Shown here piece by piece: positions 34,509 to 40,834 of a DNA stretch of 40,834 nt. The notes beneath the pieces were generated by a model. That model did not search any database. It was not told the origin of the DNA and saw only the letters and a program-made list of their open reading frames with translations. Within the stretch, counting starts at the first letter, position 1; each line of letters opens with the position of its first letter. The DNA lies in the NCBI RefSeq assembly GCF_018780585.1, contig NZ_JADMJL010000039.1:1-40834 (forward strand), given 5' to 3'. Both the position numbers and the translations under genes were made by a program. Source of the DNA: Methyloversatilis discipulorum. Its GTDB lineage: Bacteria > Pseudomonadota > Gammaproteobacteria > Burkholderiales > Rhodocyclaceae.

Positions 34509-36992
34509 ATGAACGCGCCGGAATCACCGCTGAACCTGAGCCCGGATGCGGCCGCTGCGACGACGGCCTGTTATCACTGCGGGCTGCCGGTCGACGGCCC
34601 GGTGCGCTACCGCGTCCGCGTCGCCGGTGAGGACAGGCCGATGTGCTGCGCCGGCTGTGCGGCGGTCGCCGAAGCCATCTCCGGCGGCGGTCTGGACGCT
34701 TTCTACGCCCACCGCGACGCCTTGCCCGAAGCGGCACCCGACGGCGGTGCGCGTGACCTGGCGGTATACGACCTGCCGGAAGTGCAGGCCGATTTCGTCC
34801 GCACCGTCGCCCACGCGGACTGCGCCGACGCGCGCGAGGCGCTGCTCATCATCGAGGGCATACGCTGTGCCGCCTGCGTGTGGCTGAACGAGCAGCACGT
34901 CGGCCGCCTGCCAGGTGTGCTGGTGCTCGAAATCAATTACGCGACGCGCCGTGCGCGCGTCGTCTGGGACCCGGCCCGGGTGCAGCTGTCGGCCATCCTG
35001 CGGGCGGTGACCGAGATCGGCTACGAAGCGTGGCCGAACGACCGCGCACACGCCGAGTCGGTCGCCCGCAGCGAGCGACGCGACGCGCTGTGGCGCCTGG
35101 CGGTGGCCGGGCTGGGCATGATGCAGGTGATGATGTACGCGTGGCCGGAATACACCGCCGGCGACGCCGAACTGCCGGGCAGCATCGCCGCGCTGATGCG
35201 CTGGGCCAGTCTGGTGCTGACGGCCCCCGTCGTGTGCTACTCGGCCGCCCCCTTCTTCTCGCGCGCGCTGCGCGATCTGGCGGCGAAGCGCGTCGGTATG
35301 GACCTGCCGGTCGCGCTCGGCATCGGCGCCGCCTTCATCGCCAGCCTGTGGGCAACGGTGACGCATTCGGGTGAGGTGTATTTCGATTCGGTCACGATGT
35401 TCGTGTTCCTGTTGCTGGGCGGGCGCTATCTCGAAATGCTGGCGCGCCAGCGTGCGGTGCGCGGCGTCGAGGAACTGGCGCGCGTGATGCCGGCGCTGGC
35501 GCACCGTTTCACCGCGTGGCCGGGAACGGCGACCGAGGCGGTGCCGGTGGCGCGACTGCTGGCGGGCGACCACGTCGTGGTCGCCGCCGGCGAGGTGTTT
35601 CCGGCCGACGGCCGTCTGGTCGATGGCCGCAGCGAGGTCGATGAAAGCCTGCTCACCGGCGAGTCGAAACCGCAGGGCCGCGGCCCCGGCGACCGCGTGG
35701 TCGGCGGCAGCGTAAACATCGGCTCGCCGGTGGTGCTGGCGGTGGAGCAGGTCGGCGAGGCGACGCGGCTGGCGGCGATCCGCCGGCTGATCGGCCGTGC
35801 TTCGGCCAGCCGGCCCGAGGTGGTGCAGTTCGCCGATCGCATCGCCGTTCATTTCGTCAAGGCGCTCATCGTGCTGGCCGTGCTGACCGCCGGCGTCTGG
35901 CTGTGGCTGGACCCGTCGCAGGCGCTTTCCGTCTTCGTCGCGGTGCTGGTCGTCAGTTGCCCGTGCGCGCTGTCGCTGGCCACACCGGCGGCGCTGACCG
36001 TCGGCACCGGCGTGCTGTCGCGCAGCGGACTGCTGGTGACCCGCGCGCACGCGATCGAAACGCTGGCGCGCGTCACCCACGTCGTGTTCGACAAGACCGG
36101 CACGCTCACCACCGGCGTCATGGCCTTGCAGACGGTCGAACTGATGGGCGACATCGACGCCATGCAGGCCACCGCGCTGGCCGCGGCGCTGGAAGGGCCG
36201 TCCACTCACCCGATCGCGCGTGCGCTGCGCGCCGCGGCCGGTGAGCAGGTGCGACCGGCCGTCGACGAGCTGTCGGCGGTGACCGGACAGGGCGTGCAGG
36301 GCGTCATTGCCGGCCGCCGTCTGCGGCTGGGCAGCGCGGACTACGTTTGCGCGCTGTCCGGGGCGCCGCTTCCGGACTCGCCGTCGGGCATCGCGACGCC
36401 GGTGTGGCTGGGCGACGAACGCGGTCTGCTGGCGCGCTTCGATCTCAGCGATGCCGTGCGATCCGGGGCACCCGAATTGCTGGCGCACCTGCGCGAGCGC
36501 GGCATCGCGGTCAGCCTGCTGTCGGGCGACGCACACGCACCGGTCGAGGCGCTGGCGCAGGAACTGGGCATCGCCGACGCACACGCGCGGATGACGCCGG
36601 AGGGCAAGCGCGCCTATATAGAAGCGTTGCAGCAGCGCGGTGCCGTCGTCGCCATGCTGGGCGACGGCGTCAATGACGCGCCGGTGCTGGCGCAGGCCCA
36701 GGTGTCGGTCGCGATGGGCGGCGGCACCGAGCTGGCGCGCGCCCAGGGCGATCTGGTGCTGCTGTCCGAACGTTTCGACGCGCTCATCCGCGGGCTCGAC
36801 ACCGCCCAGGCCACGCTGGCCATCGTGCGGCAGAACCTGCGCTGGGCCTTTGCCTACAATCTGCTGGCAATCCCGCCGGCGATGCTGGGCTGGATCACGC
36901 CGTGGATGGCCGGCATCGGCATGTCGCTCAGTTCGCTGATGGTGGTGCTCAACGCACTGCGTCTGCAGCGGCGGGCAAAGGAGCGGAACTGA
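34509..36992 (+). CDS. ccoI: Copper-exporting P1B-type ATPase for cbb3 oxidase assembly
   Basis: 827 residues. CcoI/FixI-type ATPases supply copper to the binuclear centre of cbb3 cytochrome oxidase rather than giving bulk copper resistance. The N-terminus has the CcoI-specific cysteine region (Cys21, Cys24, Cys46, Cys47, Cys50; YHCGLPV and MCCAGC), then a heavy-metal-associated domain with IRCAAC (Cys120, Cys123). The membrane CPC motif is at 484-486, the phosphorylated Asp528 in DKTGT, then THPIA and GDGVNDAP. The GTG at 34506 is an alternative start. ccoS begins within its stop codon, confirming the assembly role; the oxidase structural genes are not in the window. Confidence 0.95.
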   Translation: MNAPESPLNLSPDAAAATTACYHCGLPVDGPVRYRVRVAGEDRPMCCAGCAAVAEAISGGGLDAFYAHRDALPEAAPDGGARDLAVYDLPEVQADFVRTVAHADCADAREALLIIEGIRCAACVWLNEQHVGRLPGVLVLEINYATRRARVVWDPARVQLSAILRAVTEIGYEAWPNDRAHAESVARSERRDALWRLAVAGLGMMQVMMYAWPEYTAGDAELPGSIAALMRWASLVLTAPVVCYSAAPFFSRALRDLAAKRVGMDLPVALGIGAAFIASLWATVTHSGEVYFDSVTMFVFLLLGGRYLEMLARQRAVRGVEELARVMPALAHRFTAWPGTATEAVPVARLLAGDHVVVAAGEVFPADGRLVDGRSEVDESLLTGESKPQGRGPGDRVVGGSVNIGSPVVLAVEQVGEATRLAAIRRLIGRASASRPEVVQFADRIAVHFVKALIVLAVLTAGVWLWLDPSQALSVFVAVLVVSCPCALSLATPAALTVGTGVLSRSGLLVTRAHAIETLARVTHVVFDKTGTLTTGVMALQTVELMGDIDAMQATALAAALEGPSTHPIARALRAAAGEQVRPAVDELSAVTGQGVQGVIAGRRLRLGSADYVCALSGAPLPDSPSGIATPVWLGDERGLLARFDLSDAVRSGAPELLAHLRERGIAVSLLSGDAHAPVEALAQELGIADAHARMTPEGKRAYIEALQQRGAVVAMLGDGVNDAPVLAQAQVSVAMGGGTELARAQGDLVLLSERFDALIRGLDTAQATLAIVRQNLRWAFAYNLLAIPPAMLGWITPWMAGIGMSLSSLMVVLNALRLQRRAKERN

Positions 36993-37186
36993 TGGACATC
37001 CTGTGGTTGCTGGTGCCGATGTCGGTACTGATCGCGCTGGGCATCGGCGCTGTGTTCATCTGGTCGGCGCGCAGCGGCCAGTTCGACGACCTCGAAGGGC
37101 CGGCGCACCGCATGTTGATGGACGACGACCGCGCGCAGACCATCGACGATACACCGGCGGCCGGCAAGGACGACCGCAAGGTGTGA
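36992..37186 (+). CDS. ccoS: cbb3-type cytochrome oxidase assembly protein CcoS
   Basis: 64 residues. The single N-terminal membrane helix (about 4-26, LWLLVPMSVLIALGIGAVF) followed by FIWSARSGQFDDLEGPAHRMLMDDD is the CcoS pattern; the last residues are variable and charged. CcoS is needed for insertion of haem and copper into CcoN. The ATG shares a base with the ccoI stop (TGATG), and the -10-like element of the next gene follows. Confidence 0.94.
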   Translation: MDILWLLVPMSVLIALGIGAVFIWSARSGQFDDLEGPAHRMLMDDDRAQTIDDTPAAGKDDRKV

Positions 37187-37218
37187 CGCCCGAGGCGGTC
37201 GAGGCGTCATTTCCTGTC

Positions 37219-37224
37219 TATAGT
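37219..37224 (+). promoter_or_regulatory. Candidate -10 element before the His-rich gene
   Basis: TATAGT (five of six matches) lies 31 bases before the ATG at 37255, in the gap after ccoS. The sequence 17 bases upstream (cggtcg) is a poor -35, so the gene could still be read from ccoI. Confidence 0.35.
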
Positions 37225-37254
37225 GCGGATGCACCCACCGACCGGAGAGCGCCG

Positions 37255-37602
37255 ATGACCCGTTGCACCCAGCACGCCCATCACGAGCACCAGCACGGCC
37301 CGCAATGCGGTCACACCGCGGTGCGCCACGAAGGCCACGTCGATTTCCTGCATGACGGCCACCTGCATCACGTGCATGGCGACCATGTCGACGAGCACGT
37401 GATCGCCGTCAGCGCTGCCAACCCGGACGGCTGCACACCGCAGCATCACTGTGCCGGCCATGGCGCAGGTCATGTGCATGGGCCCGGCTGCGGCCACGAA
37501 GCGGTGCCGCACGGCGACCACGTCGATTACCTGGTCGACGGTCATCTGCACCATCCGCACGGCGATCACTGCGACGACCACGGTCCGCTGCAGATCGCCT
37601 GA
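37255..37602 (+). CDS. Histidine-rich, probably metal-binding protein with two internal repeats
   Basis: 115 residues, 29 of them histidine by my count. A ribosome-binding site (ccggagag) precedes the ATG. Two copies of a module of about 30 residues are present: roughly 20-48 (AVRHEGHVDFLHDGHLHHVH, GDHVDEH) and 82-110 (AVPHGDHVDYLVDGHLHHPH, GDHCDDH), each preceded by a GPxCGH. The linker (IAVSAANPDGCTPQHHCAGH) is also Cys/His-containing. There is no signal peptide or membrane helix. Such proteins usually bind Zn, Ni or Cu; position 68 bases after ccoI-ccoS suggests copper, but that is inference. Similar proteins are, to my knowledge, only annotated as hypothetical. Confidence 0.85.
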   Translation: MTRCTQHAHHEHQHGPQCGHTAVRHEGHVDFLHDGHLHHVHGDHVDEHVIAVSAANPDGCTPQHHCAGHGAGHVHGPGCGHEAVPHGDHVDYLVDGHLHHPHGDHCDDHGPLQIA

Positions 37603-37626
37603 CGCGCCGGCGCAGCCTGCCGCGGC

Positions 37627-37632
37627 TATCAT
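37627..37632 (+). promoter_or_regulatory. Candidate -10 element before ubiC
   Basis: TATCAT in the sequence gcggcTATCATgcagg lies 32 bases before the ubiC ATG. No good -35 is seen at 17 bases upstream. Confidence 0.3.
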
Positions 37633-37664
37633 GCAGGCCGGGCCCGAAGACTGCGTCGCAATAA

Positions 37665-38207
37665 ATGTCCTTTCATCGAGCCGGCGACGCGTGGCGTTCG
37701 CCGGCGCTATTCATGCCGGCGGCACTGCGCGGCTGGCTGACCGATCCTCATTCGCTGACCTCACGCATCAGGGCGCGCTGCCGGCACTTCGCGGTGCAGC
37801 CGCTGCGCACCGGTCGCGCCGCGCTGGCGGCCGACGAGGCCTGTCTGCTCGGCAGCGGCCGGGCGCCGGCGCTGTCGCGCGAGGTGCTGCTGCACGCCGA
37901 CGGCGTGCCAGTGGTGTTCGCGCACAGCGTGGTCAACATGCGTGATGTGCGCGGCGTCTGGCACATGTTCGCCGGCGTCGGCACGCGGCCGCTCGGCGCG
38001 CTGCTGTTCGCCGATGCGCGCATCGCCCGCTCGCCGTTGGCCGCGCGACGGCTCGACGCCCGCCACCCGCTGTACCGGCGTGTGCTGGCCGAAGGCATCG
38101 CGGTGAGCGGCCCGCTGTGGGCGCGCCGTTCGCTGTTCGTACGCAGGGGCCGGCCGCTGCTGGTGACCGAAGTTTTCCTGCCGGCCATTTCGGAACTCGC
38201 GCCATGA
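37665..38207 (+). CDS. ubiC: Chorismate lyase
   Basis: 180 residues. UbiC removes pyruvate from chorismate to give 4-hydroxybenzoate, the first ring precursor of ubiquinone. Sequence conservation in the family is low, but the arginine-rich core ([18 protein letters not shown]), the region PLGALLF and the C-terminal Glu169 in [11 protein letters not shown] (the family's catalytic Glu) are recognisable. Overlap with ubiA by 4 bases (ATGA) confirms the identity, since the two enzymes act in sequence. Confidence 0.92.
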   Translation: MSFHRAGDAWRSPALFMPAALRGWLTDPHSLTSRIRARCRHFAVQPLRTGRAALAADEACLLGSGRAPALSREVLLHADGVPVVFAHSVVNMRDVRGVWHMFAGVGTRPLGALLFADARIARSPLAARRLDARHPLYRRVLAEGIAVSGPLWARRSLFVRRGRPLLVTEVFLPAISELAP

Positions 38208-39067
38208 ACCTGCTTGCCCGCCTGAATGCCTGGGAACGCCTGATGCGGCTGGACAAGCCGATCGGCATCCTGCTGCTCGCCTGGCCCACACTGTGGGCAC
38301 TGTGGGTGTCCGGCGGCGGCAAACCGTCCGCCTTCATCGTCTGGATATTCATGCTCGGCACGGTGCTGATGCGCAGCGCCGGCTGCGTCATCAACGACTA
38401 TGCCGACCGCAATTTCGATGGTCACGTCGAGCGCACGAAGAACCGCCCGCTGGCCACTGGCGAGGTCGGCACGCGCGAGGCGCTGCTGCTGGCGGCCGGG
38501 CTGGCGCTGTTCGCCTTCATCCTCATCCTGCCGCTGCACCGGCTGGTCATCCTGCTGTCCTTCGCCGCGCTCTTCCTGGCCGCCAGCTACCCCTTCACCA
38601 AGCGCTTCTTCGCCATTCCGCAGGCCTATCTCGGCATTGCTTTCGGCTTTGGTATCCCGATGGCCTATGCGGCGCAGCTGTACACGGTGCCGATGGAAGC
38701 CTGGCTGCTGCTGGCGGCGAATGTGTTCTGGGCGGTCGCCTACGACACCGAGTACGCAATGGTCGATCGCGAGGACGATCTGAAGATCGGCATCCGCACC
38801 TCGGCCATCACCTTTGGCCGCTTCGACGTCGCGGCAGTGATGGCCTGCTATGCGATCACGCTGGCGCTGCTGGCGCTCTACGGCCGGCTCGAAGGGCTGC
38901 GCGGGCCCTACTACGTCGGGCTGGCGATTGCGGCCGGCATCGCCGTCTATCACTGGACGCTGATCCGCGACCGCGACCGCGCGCGCTGCTTCCGCGCCTT
39001 CCTGCACAACAACTGGCTGGGCGCCGCGGTGTTCGCCGGCATCGTCGCCGACTACGCCTTGCGTTGA
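38204..39067 (+). CDS. ubiA: 4-hydroxybenzoate polyprenyltransferase
   Basis: 287 residues. UbiA attaches the polyprenyl tail to 4-hydroxybenzoate at the inner membrane. The two Asp-rich motifs that hold the prenyl diphosphate through Mg2+ are NDYADRNFD (64-72) and [12 protein letters not shown] (181-192), between about eight or nine membrane helices. The start overlaps the ubiC stop. After the stop a GC stem (CGGCGGC/GCCGCCG, 39070-39092) without T run may mark the end of the transcript. Confidence 0.96.
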   Translation: MNLLARLNAWERLMRLDKPIGILLLAWPTLWALWVSGGGKPSAFIVWIFMLGTVLMRSAGCVINDYADRNFDGHVERTKNRPLATGEVGTREALLLAAGLALFAFILILPLHRLVILLSFAALFLAASYPFTKRFFAIPQAYLGIAFGFGIPMAYAAQLYTVPMEAWLLLAANVFWAVAYDTEYAMVDREDDLKIGIRTSAITFGRFDVAAVMACYAITLALLALYGRLEGLRGPYYVGLAIAAGIAVYHWTLIRDRDRARCFRAFLHNNWLGAAVFAGIVADYALR

Positions 39068-39143
39068 CGCGGCGGCGTAAGGCGGGCCGCCGACCCGCGT
39101 CTACCTGGACGGGGCGCGTCCGGCCCGGCAACAGGAGAGCGAC

Positions 39144-40025
39144 ATGAAGAGGATGAGCGCCGTGGGTCTTGCTGCGGCCGCACTGCTGTGCATCTTCGAC
39201 GCGCAGGCGGGGCCGCTGCGCGAGCGTTTGGCGGAGCGGCGCGCCGACAGCGGAGCCGAGGTCCGCCTGCCCGCCGGCAGCCGCGCGCAACGCAATATCG
39301 CCTACGGCGAGCATGCCGACCAGCGCATGGACGTCTACATTCCCGACGGCGCCCGCGACGCGCCGGTGCTCTTCCTCGTGCACGGCGGTGGCTGGCGTCG
39401 CGGCGACAAGGCGCACGGCCGGCTGATCGGCAACAAGCTGGCGCACTGGCTGCCGGCTGGCGTCATCGTCGTGTCGGTCAATTACCGCATGCTGCCCGAC
39501 GCCGACGTGCTGACACAGCGCGACGACGTAGCGGCCGCACTGGCCAGGGCGCAATCGCTGGCGCCCTCCTGGGGCGGCGATCCGTCGCGCTTCGTGCTGA
39601 TGGGGCATTCGGCCGGTGCGCATCTGGTGGCCTTGCTGGCCGCCGCGCCACGTGGCGATCTGAGATGGCTGGTTAGCGTGCTGCTCGACAGCGGTGCGCT
39701 CGACGTCGAACGCCTGATGAAGGAACGCCATGCCGGCCTGTTCGACGACGCTTTCGGCAAGGACCCCGCCTTCTGGCCCGCGACCTCGCCGCTGCACCAG
39801 CTCGCCGCGCCGACCGCGCCGTGGCTGGCGGTGTGCTCAAGCCGGCGCCGCCAGGCCTGCGACCAGGTGAAGGTGTTCGCCCAGCGGGTGCGCGAAACCG
39901 GCGGCCGCATCGACGAGCTGCCGCTCAATCTTTCGCACGGCGACATCAACGAACAGCTGGGCCTGCCCGGCGACTACACGCGGCAGGTCGATGCCTTCCT
40001 GCGCGACGTCGGTGCGCTGAAATAG
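39144..40025 (+). CDS. Exported alpha/beta hydrolase (HGGGW esterase type)
   Basis: 293 residues behind a good ribosome-binding site (aggagagcga). A signal peptide (about 1-22, ending AQA) precedes an esterase/lipase fold: the oxyanion-hole motif HGGGW at 80-84, the nucleophile Ser156 in GHSAG (154-158), and His265 in LSHGDIN as the catalytic base; the acid is probably in the 230s (SRRRQACDQV). The family includes carboxylesterases, feruloyl-like esterases and kynurenine formamidases; the exported location favours a role on an outside or periplasmic ester. Substrate unknown. It stands alone between ubiA and a convergent PEP-CTERM gene. Confidence 0.88.
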   Translation: MKRMSAVGLAAAALLCIFDAQAGPLRERLAERRADSGAEVRLPAGSRAQRNIAYGEHADQRMDVYIPDGARDAPVLFLVHGGGWRRGDKAHGRLIGNKLAHWLPAGVIVVSVNYRMLPDADVLTQRDDVAAALARAQSLAPSWGGDPSRFVLMGHSAGAHLVALLAAAPRGDLRWLVSVLLDSGALDVERLMKERHAGLFDDAFGKDPAFWPATSPLHQLAAPTAPWLAVCSSRRRQACDQVKVFAQRVRETGGRIDELPLNLSHGDINEQLGLPGDYTRQVDAFLRDVGALK

Positions 40026-40029
40026 AAAA

Positions 40030-40053
40030 ACGCGGGGCCCGTGAGCCCCGCGT
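40030..40053. terminator. Bidirectional terminator between hydrolase and PEP-CTERM genes
   Basis: ACGCGGGGC and GCCCCGCGT form a nine-pair stem with a six-base loop. On the minus strand it is followed by a run of Ts (AAAAA at 40026-40030 on the plus strand), giving a strong terminator for the PEP-CTERM gene; on the plus strand TCTCTCT follows, weaker. Confidence 0.85.
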
Positions 40054-40078
40054 TCTCTCTACGTCAGCCCCGCTCGTT

Positions 40079-40792
40079 TCAGCCGCGGCGACGGGCGCGC
40101 AGACCGATCAGGCCCAGCCCGGCCAGCAGCAGCGCGTAGGTCTCCGGTTCCGGCACCGGCGCGACCTCGACCGTCAGCAGCGGACGATCGCTGACCATGA
40201 AGCCCTCGGCGCTGTAGAAGTCGACGCCATTGGTGCCGTTCGGCATGAAGGGCAGCAGCGCCCAGCCGTAGCCCGGCACGCCGCCGTCCTGCATGCGGCG
40301 CAGCGCATCGGTGAAGTCCAGCACCAGCGTGCCGGATTCGATGTTGGCATCGCCGCTGTCCGCGCCGACGGTCAGGAAGGGCAGCATGGCCGCTTCCAGT
40401 CCGTCGGTCTGGATGCCGTCGCCCATCGTGTTCCAGGTGGCCGATGCCGAGTTCCAGTCGCTCAGCATGTCGTAGAAGCGGATGCCGCTGCCGGCGCTGG
40501 TGATCTGCAGCGTCAGCGTGGCCGACACCACGGTTTCGCCGGTCTTGATCTGGTTGGCGGCGCTGCCGAACAGATTGTCGAAGCGCAGCAGTACGTGGTT
40601 CGGCGAACCGTTGTCCGACGCGTCGATGCTCACTTCCTGCTCGTAGCCGCTGCTTGCATCGGGGTCGCTGCTGTACAGCGTCACGTCCATCGTGCCGTCG
40701 TAGCCGCCGGCGCCCTGCTGGAAGGTATAGGTCGCGGCGAACGCCGGTGCGGCCGCGAACAGTGCGGCCGCGATCAGGGATTTGCTCAACAT
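40079..40792 (-). CDS. PEP-CTERM exported protein with DNRLRE-like domain
   Basis: 237 residues with a GAGAGG ribosome-binding site. It has a signal peptide (MLSKSLIAAALFAAAPAFA), a beta-rich central region (about 20-210) and the sorting tail VPEPETYALLLAGLGLIGLR followed by ARRRG: PEP motif, membrane helix and basic end, the substrate signal of an exosortase. The centre (VVSATLTLQI, DWNSASATWNTMGDGIQTDG, and a closing DRPLLTVEV) resembles the DNRLRE domain, a putative carbohydrate-associated beta fold. Exosortase genes are not in the window but must be elsewhere in the genome. Likely role is at the surface or in exopolysaccharide matrix. Confidence 0.92.
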   Translation of the reverse strand: MLSKSLIAAALFAAAPAFAATYTFQQGAGGYDGTMDVTLYSSDPDASSGYEQEVSIDASDNGSPNHVLLRFDNLFGSAANQIKTGETVVSATLTLQITSAGSGIRFYDMLSDWNSASATWNTMGDGIQTDGLEAAMLPFLTVGADSGDANIESGTLVLDFTDALRRMQDGGVPGYGWALLPFMPNGTNGVDFYSAEGFMVSDRPLLTVEVAPVPEPETYALLLAGLGLIGLRARRRG

Positions 40793-40834
40793 GGGAAGCC
40801 TCTCGAATCGGAAAGGGCCGGCGCTGGTGCGCCG

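Noticed and set aside
34524-36584. A 686-codon open frame on the minus strand
   Set aside because: It is the antisense of ccoI, whose protein has every P-type ATPase motif; long antisense frames are expected in GC-rich coding DNA and this one reads as low-complexity Arg/His/Gln.

Overview
The window is a densely packed, GC-rich stretch of a bacterial chromosome with 44 protein-coding genes (one partial), one tRNA gene, and no mobile element, phage gene, rRNA or CRISPR array that I can see. The gene orders (hemA-prfA-prmC, ftsY-ftsE-ftsX, rsmD-coaD-ferredoxin, lolB-ispE-tRNA-Gln-prs-rplY-pth-ychF, ubiC-ubiA), a Tat-exported AmiC, ccoI-ccoS for a cbb3 oxidase and a PEP-CTERM exported protein together point to a Betaproteobacterium, most likely in or near the Rhodocyclales. 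A Methyloversatilis-like organism would fit, but the genus cannot be fixed from this sequence alone. No gap between genes exceeds 300 bases.

Layout. 1-3276 (+): the 3' end of a nucleotide-sugar dehydrogenase and a UDP-sugar 4-epimerase (surface polysaccharide precursors), a Sel1/SLT lytic transglycosylase and a trypsin-like protease. 3376-7051 (+): hemA, prfA, prmC, grxD. 7122-11151 (-): ftsY-ftsE-ftsX-dacB, linking inner-membrane protein targeting, division and peptidoglycan cleavage. 11259-15350 (+): an M16 peptidase pair (one catalytic, one without the zinc site), rsmD, coaD and a 2[4Fe-4S] ferredoxin. 15372-18186 (-): a dynamin-like GTPase and mutM. 18366-25220 (+): TPR lipoprotein, lolB, ispE, tRNA-Gln, prs, rplY, pth, ychF, closed by a strong terminator. 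25368-28998: a DUF1579-type protein, a YyaL-type thioredoxin-domain protein (-), a glutathione S-transferase (+) and a thioredoxin (-). 29038-31208: gluQ (+), slyX (-) and queG (-), which includes two steps of queuosine tRNA modification. 31263-34260: tsaE and Tat-exported amiC (+), cfa (-). 34509-39067 (+): ccoI, ccoS, a histidine-rich protein with two internal repeats, ubiC, ubiA. 39144-40834: an exported alpha/beta hydrolase (+) and a PEP-CTERM protein (-), sharing one terminator.

Themes. Envelope building and remodelling recur (lytic transglycosylase, DacB, AmiC, FtsEX, LolB, IspE, Cfa), as do translation and tRNA functions (PrfA with its methylase PrmC, RsmD, Pth, L25, TsaE, GluQ, QueG, tRNA-Gln) and respiration (HemA, UbiC, UbiA, CcoI, CcoS). 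I found no convincing new multi-gene system. The best leads are the complementary M16 pair, the repeated His-rich protein next to the copper ATPase genes, a membrane-anchor-free dynamin-like GTPase, an FNR-like dyad placed as a class II activator site before ccoI, dyads between yyaL and the GST gene, a perfect inverted repeat in the prs leader, and an AT-rich, rare-codon patch inside tsaE.
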